Source of the DNA: Chloroflexota bacterium
GTDB taxonomy: Bacteria > Chloroflexota > Anaerolineae > Aggregatilineales > J027
Direction: 5' to 3'
DNA length: 64,000 nt
Assembly: GCA_016234595.1 (NCBI GenBank)
Contig: JACRBG010000034.1
Span: 1 to 64,000, forward strand
Of this stretch, positions 28,901 to 37,800 are shown one piece after another (positions within the stretch are counted from its first letter, which is position 1; each line of letters begins with the position of its first letter). Below the pieces are notes generated by a model. The model had not been told where the DNA came from and ran no database searches. It worked only from the letters and a program-made list of their open reading frames with translations. A program made the position numbers and the translations under genes.

Positions 28901-29552
28901 TGGTGATGGTTGGGCCTATGACATCGGTTTCGGCGGCCTCGATCATGTTCTCGCTAGCGGTCGCAACGTCAATATTTTGGTCATGGATACCGAAGTCTAT
29001 TCCAACACCGGCGGTCAGATGTCCAAATCTACCCCACGTGGCGCTGTTGCCAAGTTTGCTTCGGGTGGCAAGCCGGGAGCCAAGAAAGACCTCGGCATGA
29101 TTGCCATGAGTTACGGTAATGTCTATGTCGCACGGGTAGCGTTAGGGGCTAAGGACGAACAGACCCTTAAAGCCTTCCTTGAAGCCGAAGCCTATGATGG
29201 CCCGTCTATCATCATCGCCTATAGCCACTGTATCGCTCACGGCATCGAGATGAGTACCGCGCTGAAGAATCAAAAGGCGGCGGTGGATACAGGTCAATGG
29301 TTGCTATATCGCTATAATCCCGAACGTGCCCTGCACCAAGAAAACCCATTGGTGCTGGATTCCCGTGCACCCAAAGTGCCCGTCAAGGAATATCTACGGA
29401 TGGAAAATCGTTTCCGCATGTTGGAACTCAGCAATCCAGAAGTTTCACGCGAACTCTTTGAACTGGCCCAACATGACGTTCAAGACCGATGGGCTTTATA
29501 CGAATATCTGGCCTCGCGTGACTTCAGCCATAACGGCAATGGGGAGCATTAA
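25989..29552 (+). CDS. nifJ: Pyruvate:ferredoxin (flavodoxin) oxidoreductase
   Basis: This single-chain enzyme interconverts pyruvate + CoA with acetyl-CoA + CO2 and reduces ferredoxin or flavodoxin. At 1187 residues it is full length. Domain order is the pyrimidine-binding TPP domain (YPITPSSAMGEW near the start), domain II, gamma-type domain (about 420-640), two [4Fe-4S] clusters (CIQCGKCAMVCP about 691 and CTGCKICVDVCP about 747), then the proximal cluster and TPP pyrophosphate domain (SGCGETPYLKL about 823, NATGCSSIYGG, and GGDGWAYDIGFGG). An upstream in-frame ATG at 25929 exists, but the start at 25989 has AGGAG 9 bases before it. It is followed after 3 bp by a dihydroorotate-dehydrogenase-like gene in the same unit. 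Confidence 0.95.
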   Translation: MTERQVSTLDANEAVARVAYELSEVIAIYPITPSSAMGEWVDEWAAHQQPNLWNTIPQVVEMQSEGGAAGAIHGALQAGALATTFTASQGLLLMIPNMYKIAGELTATVFHIAARSLAAQALSIFGDHSDVMAVRQTGWALLNSASVQEAHDMALIAHASTLAAHIPFVHFFDGFRTSHEIAKIELLGDDDLRAMIDEKLITQHRDRALTPEKPVVRGTAHNPDVYFQGRETVNTFYAECPDIVQGAMDKFAQLTGRQYHLFDYHGAPDAERIIVLMGSGAEATHETVDYLVAHGEKVGVLKVRLYRPFDMKRFVTALPKSVKYISVLDRTKEPGSGGEPLYLDCVNALHEEWNDGPLPKIVGGRYGLSSKEFTPAMVKAVFDNLKQAKPKNHFTVGINDDVTFTSLDYDKEFSVEPDSVVRALFYGLGSDGTVGANKNSIKIIGENTDFYAQGYFVYDSKKSGSTTTSHLRFGPNPIRSTYLITKANFIACHHPNFLEQFDILNDIVPGGTFLLNTFWGPEEIWGHLPRLVQTQILDKHVKLYVIDANKVAKDAGLPGRINTVMQVCFFALSGVLPRDEAIAAIKHAIEKTYGKKGEYVVEVNLAAVDRTIENLFEVQISSKVTSEVGLRNTVSAGAPEFVQNVIGMMIARRGDDLPVSAMPIDGTYPSGTAQYEKRNLTQEIPVWDPEICIQCGKCAMVCPHAVIRIKVFDAASAGGAPETFKAVPARDTEYAGMSYSIQVSPEDCTGCKICVDVCPAKNKSAAGFKALNMAPQPPIVEEERKNWDYFLTIPELDRRLIKVSSIRQQQIQQPLFEFSGACSGCGETPYLKLISQLFGDRTVVANATGCSSIYGGNLPTTPWAHNNDGRGPAWSNSLFEDNAEFGLGIRVALDKQAEYARELLARFGAEVGDELVKLILDNPQRDEAAIYDQRQHVALLKERLQGSKNPEAVRLLGLADMLVRKDVWIVGGDGWAYDIGFGGLDHVLASGRNVNILVMDTEVYSNTGGQMSKSTPRGAVAKFASGGKPGAKKDLGMIAMSYGNVYVARVALGAKDEQTLKAFLEAEAYDGPSIIIAYSHCIAHGIEMSTALKNQKAAVDTGQWLLYRYNPERALHQENPLVLDSRAPKVPVKEYLRMENRFRMLELSNPEVSRELFELAQHDVQDRWALYEYLASRDFSHNGNGEH

Positions 29553-29555
29553 ATC

Positions 29556-30557
29556 ATGGTAGACCTAAAAACGACCTATCTCGGACTTAATCTGCGTTCG
29601 CCGCTGGTTGCTTCGGCATCACCACTTTCAGAAAAGGTTGAGAACCTGAAGAAATTGGAAGATGCTGGTGCTAGCGCGGTGGTGATGTATTCGCTGTTTG
29701 AAGAACAACTCCGTATGGAACAGTTCGCCTTGGAGCATCACCTGACTCATGGCGCAGAAAGTTTTTCGGAAGCCCTATCCTATTTCCCGCGCCCTGCTGA
29801 ATATTATGTCGGGCCAGAGGGTTATTTGGAACATATCCGCAAAGCCAAAGCCGCCGTGAAAATCCCCGTGATAGCCAGCTTGAACGGCATCACCGTTGGG
29901 AAATGGGTGAAGTATGCCAAACAGATTCAGGAAGCGGGTGCGGATGCCCTTGAATTAAATATGTATTACATTCCCACCGATCCTTATATGACCGGGTCAC
30001 AGGTGGAGGAGCAGGTGATTGAAACCGTGAAATCGGTCAAGTCAGCCCTCCAAATTCCTGTCGCAGTCAAACTCAGCCCGTTCTATAGCAATATGGCATA
30101 TATGGGGCGGCGGCTAGGTGAATACGCGGATGGATTGGTGCTGTTCAATCGCTTCTATCAACCCGATATTGACCTTGAAAACCTTGAGGTCAAACCGCAC
30201 GTCCTGTTAAGCACTCCACAGGCTCTCCGATTACCCCTACGTTGGATCGCTATCCTGTATGACCGAGTGGACGCTGATCTTGCCGCGACAGGTGGTATTC
30301 ATGAGGCTGAAGATGTGTTAAAGATGGTCATGGCGGGCGCGAACGTCACCATGATGGCCTCAGCCCTGTTGAAAAATGGTATTGACCATTTGCGTAAGGT
30401 CGAAAAAGACTTGGTGCAGTGGATGGAAACACATGAGTATGAATCCATTCAACAAATGCGCGGCAGCATGAGTCAGCAGAACACTGCCAACCCCGAAGCA
30501 TTTGAACGTGCGCAATACATGCAAGCCATCACCCACTATCACTACCCCGTTTCCTAG
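29556..30557 (+). CDS. Dihydroorotate dehydrogenase-like flavoprotein
   Basis: This is a 333-residue TIM-barrel FMN protein of the dihydroorotate dehydrogenase/PreA superfamily. It shows [19 protein letters not shown] at the N-terminus, PVIASLNGI, a barrel strand [20 protein letters not shown] and the FMN phosphate region [18 protein letters not shown]. The canonical DHOD catalytic base region is not obvious, so orotate synthesis is doubtful. The gene is 3 bp from nifJ. The same pairing is, as I recall, widespread in bacteria, suggesting a redox role linked to the oxidoreductase. That role is inference. Confidence 0.8.
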   Translation: MVDLKTTYLGLNLRSPLVASASPLSEKVENLKKLEDAGASAVVMYSLFEEQLRMEQFALEHHLTHGAESFSEALSYFPRPAEYYVGPEGYLEHIRKAKAAVKIPVIASLNGITVGKWVKYAKQIQEAGADALELNMYYIPTDPYMTGSQVEEQVIETVKSVKSALQIPVAVKLSPFYSNMAYMGRRLGEYADGLVLFNRFYQPDIDLENLEVKPHVLLSTPQALRLPLRWIAILYDRVDADLAATGGIHEAEDVLKMVMAGANVTMMASALLKNGIDHLRKVEKDLVQWMETHEYESIQQMRGSMSQQNTANPEAFERAQYMQAITHYHYPVS

Positions 30558-30571
30558 AACAATCAATTGTC

Positions 30572-30600
30572 GCAGGGGTGGTTAAAAAAACTACCCTTGC
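30572..30600 (+). terminator. Possible terminator after the nifJ operon
   Basis: An 11-bp stem (30572-30582 and 30590-30600) has two G-U pairs on the plus-strand RNA and an A-rich 7-base loop. It begins 15 bp after the stop codon. No T-run follows, so the assignment is weak. Confidence 0.35.
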
Positions 30601-30621
30601 AACCTCAACAAAAACTTCGGC

Positions 30622-30651
30622 AAAAAAAGAGGGCAGGTCGGTCGCCTGCCC
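30622..30651 (-). terminator. Intrinsic terminator after the sugar transferase gene
   Basis: A perfect 7-bp G+C-rich stem GGGCAGG / CCTGCCC (30631-30637 and 30645-30651) has a 7-base loop. Reading leftward it is followed by TC and a run of seven T. It lies 40 bp past the sugar transferase stop. Confidence 0.85.
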
Positions 30652-30691
30652 CCTTGCAAGGTTTGAAAGGTATTTGAAAGGGAGGGAGGGA

Positions 30692-31477
30692 TCAGAACCC
30701 GCCACGTCCAAAAATCATGACGATGGGGGTTTTGAGAATCAACTTAATATCGGTCATCAAGGAACGTTGTTCGATGTAATCAATGTCCAATTGGCACATG
30801 CCATCGAAATCAGCGGCGCTGCGGGCACTCACCTGCCACAGGCCGGTGATGCCACCGACGGCCTGTAGCCGTTGTTTGTGCCATGTTTGGTATTCCTCAA
30901 CTTCGTAAGGAATGCAGGGACGAGGGCCAACCAAGGTCATTTCACCCTTGAGTACATTGATGAATTGGGGCAGTTCGTCTAGGCTGGTCTTGCGTAGGAA
31001 CTTGCCAATCAGGGTGACGCGCGCGTCTTTGACGATCTTCTTGACTTCGGCGTTTTCACTGCCGTTAATGGCGGCCATCGCCGCCGCATCATTCTTGATG
31101 AAGGCCTTGATAAACGCCTTGTGAATATCACTCGAGGCGTCTTTGTACATGGTACGGAACTTGTAGCAGGTGAAGGTCACTACCTCGAACTCGGCTTTGC
31201 CATTGACGATGCGCTTGCGGCGAGCCGTGACCCGTTCCTGCGCAAAAATGGCGGAACCGGGTGTTTCGAGCTCAATCAACATGGCAATAATCAGCATCGG
31301 GATACCAGCAACCAGCAACACCAAACTGGCGGCGACCAGATCAATCGCACGTTTGGCGATGAAATAAGCCCGTGTCCGTCCATTGGCAATGGTTACTTTC
31401 AATTGGCTTTGGGCCGCGTTTTGCTTATAACCTAGTTTAGTCTGTTCAAGTTGCATTTTTCGATCCCCCGAAAGCAA
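30692..31477 (-). CDS. Polyprenyl-phosphate sugar-1-phosphate transferase (priming enzyme)
   Basis: This is a bacterial sugar transferase (WbaP/PssA type) of 261 residues that transfers a sugar-1-phosphate to a polyprenyl-phosphate carrier. One N-terminal hydrophobic hairpin (about residues 40-70, [21 protein letters not shown]) anchors the catalytic domain. Catalytic-domain signatures are [44 protein letters not shown] (read in two halves) and [11 protein letters not shown]. It lacks the extra membrane spans of full-length WbaP. It likely starts synthesis of the polysaccharide built by the GT2 and flippase genes nearby. Confidence 0.88.
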   Translation of the reverse strand: MLSGDRKMQLEQTKLGYKQNAAQSQLKVTIANGRTRAYFIAKRAIDLVAASLVLLVAGIPMLIIAMLIELETPGSAIFAQERVTARRKRIVNGKAEFEVVTFTCYKFRTMYKDASSDIHKAFIKAFIKNDAAAMAAINGSENAEVKKIVKDARVTLIGKFLRKTSLDELPQFINVLKGEMTLVGPRPCIPYEVEEYQTWHKQRLQAVGGITGLWQVSARSAADFDGMCQLDIDYIEQRSLMTDIKLILKTPIVMIFGRGGF

Positions 31478-31614
31478 TTTTTGTGACCGTCAAACCTTCA
31501 TGTCACTTATCATAGGGGAGCGCCCTTGCAGGAGGGCTTACGAACGCAACCGCAAACTTACAGTTTCCTTTCGGTTAAGACGAATTTTTTGTGAAGGGAA
31601 TTGAAGAAATCAGC

Positions 31615-31642
31615 AAGGGTGGTCATGTAATCAACCACCCTT
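31615..31642 (-). terminator. Terminator after the ferredoxin-dependent oxidoreductase operon
   Basis: A perfect 9-bp stem AAGGGTGGT / ACCACCCTT (31615-31623 and 31634-31642) has a 10-base loop, 10 bp past the stop of the gamma-subunit gene. The T-tract after it (GCTGATTTCTTC, leftward) is poor. Confidence 0.55.
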
Positions 31643-31651
31643 CTTGCTAAG

Positions 31652-32206
31652 TTATTTGGTGAAAGCGGGGTTTAAAGCACAAGCCATGCCACGTTCTAAT
31701 GCCATGAAATTCGCCTCTAGCAAATCACGCCGATGTGAGGGCAAATGGTCATCTAGGGCTTGTTTGACGGCATCTAATGACAGGGTAGGCCGCGCCGAAA
31801 TGGCTGCACCAAGCATCACCATGTTCGTTAGGCGCATATCACCAAGTTCGTCAGCGATGACCGTCGCTGGAACAGGTAAATATTCAATGTCCGACCGGGT
31901 GCGATCTAACGTAATCATTGATGAGTTGTATACCAATAAGCCATTGGGGGCGATGGCGGGTTCGTATTTTTCAAATGAAGGGTTGTTGAATGCGACTGCG
32001 ACTTGGGGATAATGGACAACTGGTGAACCGATGGGGCGATCCGCCAGCACCACACAGCAATTGGCCGTGCCGCCTCGCATTTCTGGGCCATAAGATGGAA
32101 TCCATGTGACTTCCAAGCCTGTATCCATACCTGCGTAGGCCAATACCTGCCCGACGAACATAATACCCTGCCCGCCAAAACCGGCAAAAACAAATTCCAT
32201 TTGCAT
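31652..32206 (-). CDS. 2-oxoacid:acceptor oxidoreductase gamma subunit
   Basis: This is the gamma subunit of a multi-subunit ferredoxin-dependent 2-oxoacid oxidoreductase. The chosen start at 32206 has GGAGGAG about 7 bases upstream and gives 184 residues beginning MQMEFVFAGFGGQGIMF, where FAGFGGQG is the family hallmark for CoA binding. Another conserved stretch is SYGPEMRGGTANC. It is the last gene of a ferredoxin-alpha-beta-gamma operon. Pyruvate, 2-oxoglutarate and branched-chain 2-oxoacids are all possible substrates. Confidence 0.85.
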   Translation of the reverse strand: MQMEFVFAGFGGQGIMFVGQVLAYAGMDTGLEVTWIPSYGPEMRGGTANCCVVLADRPIGSPVVHYPQVAVAFNNPSFEKYEPAIAPNGLLVYNSSMITLDRTRSDIEYLPVPATVIADELGDMRLTNMVMLGAAISARPTLSLDAVKQALDDHLPSHRRDLLEANFMALERGMACALNPAFTK

Positions 32207-32234
32207 TTCAATTCTCCTCCTGAACTCCATCCTA

Positions 32235-33014
32235 TTAAAGCGACTTAACCTCCTCGTGCACCTTATAATCGCCTAGCGGAAAAGCCGGAATCATATTTTT
32301 CTCAATCCAATGGAGAGCTTCACTAGGCTCCAGTCCCCAATTGGTGGGGCAGCTTGAAAGTAGTTCAACCATACTAAAACCCATGCCGTTCATCTGCACT
32401 TTGAGTGCTGTCAAAATAGCTTTTTTGGCTTTGCGGATGTTGGCAATGTCGTGTAAGGATCGTCGTACAATATAGGTTGCCCCATCAAGGGTTGAAAGAA
32501 GTTCGCTCATCCGTACAGGATAGCCTGTCATCTGGGTATCCCGTCCAAATGGCGAAGAAGTCGTTTTTTGACCGGGCAATGATGTGGGGGCCATCTGTCC
32601 ACCGGTCATTCCATAAATCGCGTTATTCACAAAAATCGTCGTAATATTTTCCCCACGGGCAGCCGCATGAACAATTTCCGCCATACCAATTGAGGCAAGG
32701 TCGCCATCACCTTGATACGTTACCACCATTTTCTCTGGTTGCACCCGCTTTATACCTGTCGCCATCGCTGGGGCACGGCCATGAGCTGCCTCACAACCGT
32801 CCATCTGAAAATATTTATAGGCGAAGACTGAACAGCCAACTGGCGCGACCAAGATAGTACGCTCTTGCAGCCCTAACTCATCAATTGCTTCCGCCAAAAG
32901 CCGATGAGCGATACCATGTGTACAACCGGGGCAATAATTGGTATTGCAGGTTGCGAGGCTGTGGGGACGTTGATAGACCAAAGTGCTGGTTTCATTTAAA
33001 GCAATGGTCGTCAT
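32235..33014 (-). CDS. 2-oxoacid:ferredoxin oxidoreductase beta subunit (TPP-binding)
   Basis: This 259-residue subunit binds thiamine pyrophosphate and the proximal [4Fe-4S] cluster. Motifs are [12 protein letters not shown] at the N-terminus, the TPP motif [21 protein letters not shown] with its closing [16 protein letters not shown], and [11 protein letters not shown]. Its start overlaps the alpha-subunit stop by one base. At its length it is a stand-alone beta subunit of the KorB/VorA kind. Confidence 0.88.
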   Translation of the reverse strand: MTTIALNETSTLVYQRPHSLATCNTNYCPGCTHGIAHRLLAEAIDELGLQERTILVAPVGCSVFAYKYFQMDGCEAAHGRAPAMATGIKRVQPEKMVVTYQGDGDLASIGMAEIVHAAARGENITTIFVNNAIYGMTGGQMAPTSLPGQKTTSSPFGRDTQMTGYPVRMSELLSTLDGATYIVRRSLHDIANIRKAKKAILTALKVQMNGMGFSMVELLSSCPTNWGLEPSEALHWIEKNMIPAFPLGDYKVHEEVKSL

Positions 33015-34111
33015 TATTTTGCTCTTTCGCTTAGGGTGACTATCCCCTCACAATTTTTCAGTTGTCGACAATGTGTTTCAATCTCATGTAAGATTTCATC
33101 TGGCATGGGGATGACTCCCCCCATCCGGCCATAAAAACTAACGGGGATTTGCCCACCCGTGGCTAGGCGTACATCCTCAACCATCTGCCCTGCGTTCATT
33201 TCGACTACCAGACAGGCTCCAACTACATCCGCCAGTTCGGAAAGCCGTTTTTCGGGGAAGGGCCATAGTGTTAGGGGGCGGAAAAGGCCAACTTTCATGC
33301 CATTGTCGCGGGCGGTTTGCACAGCACTGAGGGCAATACGTCCTGCGGTTCCATACCCCACTACCAATATTTCACAGTCGTCGGTATAGAACTCGGTGGA
33401 TCGCTGTTCCGTTTTCTGAATTTTTTGCAGAGTGGTCTGAATCTTTTGGTTAAAGGCTTCCTCTTCTTCAGCTTTAAGATAGAAGGAGGCGATGGCATTG
33501 GGTTCACGATCTTTGGCCCCAGTCAAAGCCCAGCTAGGCCGTTCAGTAGCAACTGCCTGCATAGGCGGTAATTCGGCTGGTTCCATCATTTGACCGATCA
33601 GCCCATCGGCAGCGACAATCACAATATGCCGATATTTATCTGCTAGTTCAAAGGCAAGAACAGTCAAGTCAATAGCTTCTTGGACTGATGCAGGGGCTAA
33701 CACAATGGGGTGATAATCACCGTGCCCGGCTGAACGGGTAATCTGAAAATAGTCACCTTGCGATGGCAGAATATTACCGAGACCGGGTCCACCGCGCATG
33801 ACATCCACTACAACACAGGGAAGTTCTGACCCAGCGATATATGACAAACCCTCTTGCATCAAACTAAAACCGGGGCTGGATGAGGAAGTCATAACGCGCA
33901 CTCCGGTGCAAGCCGCGCCATAGACCATGTTAATGGCGGCTACTTCGCTTTCTGCTTGCAAAAACACCCGCTTAAGCTCGATCATACGTTTAGACATATG
34001 CTCAAGTAGTTCAGTCTGAGGGGTGATGGGATACCCAAAATAGGCCTCAACGCCAGCCCGGATAGCTGCTTCCGCAATGGCGATGTTTCCCTTTAACATT
34101 TGTTTTGTCAT
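33014..34111 (-). CDS. vorB: 2-oxoacid:ferredoxin oxidoreductase alpha subunit (VorB/KorA-like)
   Basis: This is the 365-residue alpha subunit with the pyrimidine-binding half of the TPP site: [33 protein letters not shown] (two halves), [19 protein letters not shown] and [20 protein letters not shown]. The C-terminal transketolase-like part contains [18 protein letters not shown]. The style matches subunits annotated as 3-methyl-2-oxobutanoate dehydrogenase VorB. The operon order (ferredoxin, alpha, beta, gamma) also matches 2-oxoglutarate oxidoreductases, so substrate is undecided. It sits 29 bp downstream of the ferredoxin-subunit gene. Confidence 0.85.
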   Translation of the reverse strand: MTKQMLKGNIAIAEAAIRAGVEAYFGYPITPQTELLEHMSKRMIELKRVFLQAESEVAAINMVYGAACTGVRVMTSSSSPGFSLMQEGLSYIAGSELPCVVVDVMRGGPGLGNILPSQGDYFQITRSAGHGDYHPIVLAPASVQEAIDLTVLAFELADKYRHIVIVAADGLIGQMMEPAELPPMQAVATERPSWALTGAKDREPNAIASFYLKAEEEEAFNQKIQTTLQKIQKTEQRSTEFYTDDCEILVVGYGTAGRIALSAVQTARDNGMKVGLFRPLTLWPFPEKRLSELADVVGACLVVEMNAGQMVEDVRLATGGQIPVSFYGRMGGVIPMPDEILHEIETHCRQLKNCEGIVTLSERAK

Positions 34112-34140
34112 GAAATAGATTCCTCCGCATTAGACCCCAA

Positions 34141-34392
34141 TCAACAGGCGGTAGTAGCGTGGGATTTCATTTGGGGTTCACGATACACCGTGATGCACAC
34201 ATCGGGGCAGATCACAGCACACACACCACAGCCCGTGCAGTGTGCGTTTGCCTCATTTAGTGATGCTGGGTGATACCCTTTGAGGTTAAGGCGGTCATCT
34301 TGCATGACGATCACTTCTTGGGGACAAACCGCCGTGCACAGGCTACACCCTTTGCATTTTTCCTGATCAATAAAAATAGTTCCTTTGGTCAT
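34141..34392 (-). CDS. Ferredoxin-like delta subunit with two [4Fe-4S] clusters
   Basis: This 83-residue protein has two classical CxxCxxCxxxCP motifs, CKGCSLCTAVCP (about 13-24) and CTGCGVCAVICP (about 52-63). It is the electron-accepting subunit of the oxidoreductase encoded immediately downstream and is the first gene of that operon. Confidence 0.9.
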   Translation of the reverse strand: MTKGTIFIDQEKCKGCSLCTAVCPQEVIVMQDDRLNLKGYHPASLNEANAHCTGCGVCAVICPDVCITVYREPQMKSHATTAC

Positions 34393-34526
34393 AAAATAGC
34401 CTCTTTCCTCGGCTTTTATCTATACTCATAACATACCGAAGCGGCCTAAAAGGGTCTAGTACAACACGTCATGTTTTTGATGTACTAGCGCATATCAAAT
34501 TTATGCAGGTTTATTTCTTTAAAGAG

Positions 34527-34558
34527 AAATCCCCAAAATCACTTAAATTAGGGGATTT
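34527..34558 (-). terminator. Intrinsic terminator after the APH-family kinase gene
   Basis: An 8-bp stem AAATCCCC / GGGGATTT (34527-34534 and 34551-34558) has a 16-base loop. It reads leftward into TCTCTTTAAAG and rightward into TTATATG, so it could work in both directions. It separates the gene at 34600 from the oxidoreductase operon. Confidence 0.6.
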
Positions 34559-34599
34559 TTATATGTCTATACTTAATTATCTTAGGGGGTAGGGGGTGT

Positions 34600-35505
34600 T
34601 TATTTAGATAGTTTCTGAAACACTTGAGCAATAAACCATGCATGTCTTTCGCGCATCCTCTTTTCAGCAACCTCATCCCCCGCCCATTCAGCAATTTTGA
34701 ACGCGGGGCGCAGAGCAGCACATAAATCCCAATAGGGCAGGTTGGCATAATCGAGGTCAGTTAGGGATTGGTATAGTTGTGTAAAGGACTCCATTGCTTC
34801 GACACCAAACGCCCATAAAATTTCTAGGCGGCTGTTGGCAAGTTCGGATAATGGGTCGCCAGTACGGGCATCTTCCCAATCAATGATTGCGATTAACTTT
34901 CCTCCATTCCACAGAAGATTACCCGGCCAAAAATCACCGTGTAACAGAACTGAAGGGTTATGCTGGGTTAAGGGCCAAATCGCCTCTAAAACATCTCGAA
35001 TCTGCCCTTCACTTAATGAATCATCTACTTGGGCGGGGCGCTGCTTGAATTTGTTGGCATAAATGTCTGATTGACGGGGTAGAAAATCGAAATCGGCATC
35101 GGGCAGGCCGTGAATTTGGGCAAGATGGGTAGCGTATTGACGCAAATAGTCCGCCAAATTTTCGGGCGCGAAATCGGTTGCTCCCTCTACATATTCAATC
35201 ACGAGATAAGGGATTGGGAAAATCTCGCACGAAGTATCCAGATAATAGGGGATTGGCACAGCTAATCCTGCCGATTTGAGATGTTGCAACAGCTTAAACT
35301 CATCAGTTGCGATTTGTGGATTTTGTTTGCGATCTACTTCTCCATGCCGCCGGACAATCATTTTTTGTGCCTGACCATCGGGGTGGGCCATCTCAAACGC
35401 GGTGACTTGCGCCGAGACCCCACCCGTCAAGGGCCACACCCGCAGCAAACGGTTTTGAGCGTCCATTTTTTGGACGAGGCGTTCAAATGGTTCTATCGTC
35501 AGCAT
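34600..35505 (-). CDS. Aminoglycoside phosphotransferase (APH)/choline kinase-family protein
   Basis: This 301-residue protein has the protein-kinase-like fold of the APH family. The catalytic loop is LLHGDFWPGNLLW (HxDxxxxN) and the metal-binding motif is IIDWEDARTGDPLSELAN; the N-lobe has the VRRHGE nucleotide-binding Lys/Arg region. Family members phosphorylate many small molecules, and nothing here supports antibiotic resistance specifically. The coding region overlaps the upstream aminotransferase gene by 7 bp. Confidence 0.8.
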   Translation of the reverse strand: MLTIEPFERLVQKMDAQNRLLRVWPLTGGVSAQVTAFEMAHPDGQAQKMIVRRHGEVDRKQNPQIATDEFKLLQHLKSAGLAVPIPYYLDTSCEIFPIPYLVIEYVEGATDFAPENLADYLRQYATHLAQIHGLPDADFDFLPRQSDIYANKFKQRPAQVDDSLSEGQIRDVLEAIWPLTQHNPSVLLHGDFWPGNLLWNGGKLIAIIDWEDARTGDPLSELANSRLEILWAFGVEAMESFTQLYQSLTDLDYANLPYWDLCAALRPAFKIAEWAGDEVAEKRMRERHAWFIAQVFQKLSK

Positions 35506-36635
35506 AGGATTTTTTGCAGCGCATTAAATAGGGCCTCCGCATCGGCGGGGGTGTTATAACCCTGAAACGAAACCCGGATGTAATGTTTGTCTTGCCAAGT
35601 TACAATCGGCACTTCCACCCGAAACTCATCATAGAGACGTGTTTTAAGCACCGCCGGGTCACAGGGTGGCAGCGGCGCGGTGATCATCTGGGCAAACCAT
35701 TCCGGTGAATCGGGGCAGATAGGGGGGAGATCAAATAATTCTGCTAACCGCCCCCGCATCTCGCTCGCCATTTGGTGACAGCGTAAACGCACCTCATCCC
35801 ATTGATGCACCTGCTCAAAATCAATCGCGGCAGGCACAGATAAAAACGCTGAGGGTTCACGTGTCCCCTGCCATTGATTGCGATTGACGAAGGTCAGCGT
35901 CTCGTTCATATCCCCCCAACTAACTACCAGTGGGTCAATGTGGGTGTGCAGTTCAGACCGCACATATAAAAAAGCCGCTCCTTTGGGTGCACACAGCCAT
36001 TTATGACAATTTCCGGTATAGGCATCCGCGCCGATGGCCTCTAAATCCAGCGGAATTTGACCGGGGGCATGAGCGCCATCCACAATCGTTAGGATACCCG
36101 CTTCACGGGCGCGGCGGCAGATTTCCGCCACCGGGAAAATCAGGGCGGTTGGGGAGGTAATGTGGCTGATAAAAATGACACGGGTGCGCGGGGTGACAGC
36201 ACTCCAAAAAGATTCGACAAAATCGGCGTGGGTAGTGACGGGCAGTGGGATGGGGTAATGTCTATAGACCGCCCCGGTTTGGCGACACACAAATTGCCAT
36301 GTGAGGTCACAGGCCCCGTATTCATGGTCGGTGGTCAAAATTTCATCCCCCGGCTGTAAATTCAGCGAACGGGCGAAAGTGTTGACCCCAGCGGTGGCAT
36401 TGGGGACAAAAATTAGGCTGTCAGTTGGAGCATGGAGATAATCGGCAAGGCGGGCACGGGCCTGATCCATCAAATCATCAAAGCGCCGCCCCAGAAATTC
36501 GACAGGTTGGCGTTCGAGTTCCAGTTGCCAACGTTGATAGGTTTCAAAAACGGGTTTTGGACACGCCCCAAATGACCCGTGATTGAGAAAGGTTACAGTG
36601 GGGTCGAGGAGAAATTGGTTTTTTAAGTTATTCAT
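35499..36635 (-). CDS. Class V aminotransferase (isopenicillin-N-epimerase-like)
   Basis: This is a PLP enzyme of fold type I with 378 residues from the chosen start at 36635 (MNNLKNQFLLDPTVTFLNHG, where the family begins). An upstream in-frame ATG at 36755 would overlap the WD40 gene. The PLP lysine is in TGNCHKWLCAPKGAAFLYV and the cofactor Asp in IVDGAHAPGQIPLDL. The group includes isopenicillin N epimerase-like proteins and cysteine desulfurase relatives; the reaction is not predictable. No clear ribosome-binding site precedes the chosen ATG. Confidence 0.8.
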   Translation of the reverse strand: MNNLKNQFLLDPTVTFLNHGSFGACPKPVFETYQRWQLELERQPVEFLGRRFDDLMDQARARLADYLHAPTDSLIFVPNATAGVNTFARSLNLQPGDEILTTDHEYGACDLTWQFVCRQTGAVYRHYPIPLPVTTHADFVESFWSAVTPRTRVIFISHITSPTALIFPVAEICRRAREAGILTIVDGAHAPGQIPLDLEAIGADAYTGNCHKWLCAPKGAAFLYVRSELHTHIDPLVVSWGDMNETLTFVNRNQWQGTREPSAFLSVPAAIDFEQVHQWDEVRLRCHQMASEMRGRLAELFDLPPICPDSPEWFAQMITAPLPPCDPAVLKTRLYDEFRVEVPIVTWQDKHYIRVSFQGYNTPADAEALFNALQKILC

Positions 36636-36711
36636 TGTTAGATGCGATATTATGAACGCTTCTTTGGTACTTTTAAGACTAGTTAGATTGAAAAACTGCT
36701 GAGATAAGATT

Positions 36712-37776
36712 CTACTCGATTTCCCAAAGCCGTACCGTTCCATCCCAGCCTGCACTAGCTATTTTCTTACTATCAGGACTCCATGACACCGAACTCACTG
36801 AATCTGTATGACCAATCAAAAGCTGTTTTATCCTGCCACTGTTAGCATCCCAAATGTGAATCATCTTATCTTCCCCACCAGCAGCAATCAAATTACCATT
36901 TGGGCTCCAGCCTACGGTGACTAAATAAGCTGTGGGGCTTTCCAAGTTGCCTATAAGTTCTCCTGATTTCACATCCCATGCTTGAATAACATAATTTGCG
37001 GCAACGTTGTCATTGCCTACCACTGCAAGTTTTTGACCATCAGGACTCCATGAGGATAGTGGATCACCCGGCCCACCCGAAAAATGCTGCCCATCTTTAT
37101 CAAGCTCCATAATCGGTTGATAAGTTTGTGTTTCCCAAATTACATATGACTCGCCGATTGTTGTTAAGTGACTACCATCAGGACTCCAATTAACCTCCAT
37201 AGCGGCGAATAGTCTTTCGTTGTCCAATATTTCTACTATTTCGCCTGTTGAAGTATTCCAAACGATAAGTTTTCTTACAGGATTAGCAAATATATCTCCG
37301 CTTAGGGCAACTAATTCTATGCCATTGGGATTCCATGAAAGCGATGTGACGGAATCTAGGTCTATTCTTGTCAAAATAGTTTGAAGATCTTTGTCCCAAA
37401 TTTCTATCCCATGCTCTCCCCCAATAGCTAGTACATCGTCTGTGGGACTCCAAGCAAGAGTATAAAACTCACCATTGCTTAGGTGTCCGACAATTTCTTG
37501 AGTTGCTGATTTACTCACTGATACTGATGCTTCAGTGTGACTATTAAAAGTTAGATATGCTAAGTAATTCCCGCTTGAGTCCCAAGCAACTAAATCTATT
37601 GGATCGAGTCTCGTCTGCGATTGGTTATGTTTTGTCGACACGTTATCTGTGGCTTGGATAGAAGCCCTATCCTGCAAAACCAAAACAAAGCAACCTATCA
37701 AAACCAAGATGAGATATAACCTTGACTTGAAGTGTTTTGTGAATCTGCTTTGTAAAGATGGTATCCTCAATACCAT
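36712..37776 (-). CDS. Membrane-anchored or exported WD40-repeat protein
   Basis: This 354-residue protein has a single N-terminal hydrophobic segment (about 19-36, LYLILVLIGCFVLVLQ) acting as a signal or anchor. It is followed by six to seven WD40 blades recognisable by repeated SWSPDG/SWNPNG and I-W-D endings, for example IHIWDANSGRIKQLLIGHTDSV and the final GTVRLWEIE. Such propellers are protein-interaction scaffolds. The base composition is noticeably more A+T-rich than the flanking genes. Confidence 0.8.
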   Translation of the reverse strand: MVLRIPSLQSRFTKHFKSRLYLILVLIGCFVLVLQDRASIQATDNVSTKHNQSQTRLDPIDLVAWDSSGNYLAYLTFNSHTEASVSVSKSATQEIVGHLSNGEFYTLAWSPTDDVLAIGGEHGIEIWDKDLQTILTRIDLDSVTSLSWNPNGIELVALSGDIFANPVRKLIVWNTSTGEIVEILDNERLFAAMEVNWSPDGSHLTTIGESYVIWETQTYQPIMELDKDGQHFSGGPGDPLSSWSPDGQKLAVVGNDNVAANYVIQAWDVKSGELIGNLESPTAYLVTVGWSPNGNLIAAGGEDKMIHIWDANSGRIKQLLIGHTDSVSSVSWSPDSKKIASAGWDGTVRLWEIE

Positions 37777-37800
37777 AACTCGACTCCCGACCCTAAAAAA

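Noticed and set aside
34600-35505. Antibiotic-resistance aminoglycoside phosphotransferase
   Set aside because: Only the general APH/choline kinase fold is visible and there is no mobile or resistance context.
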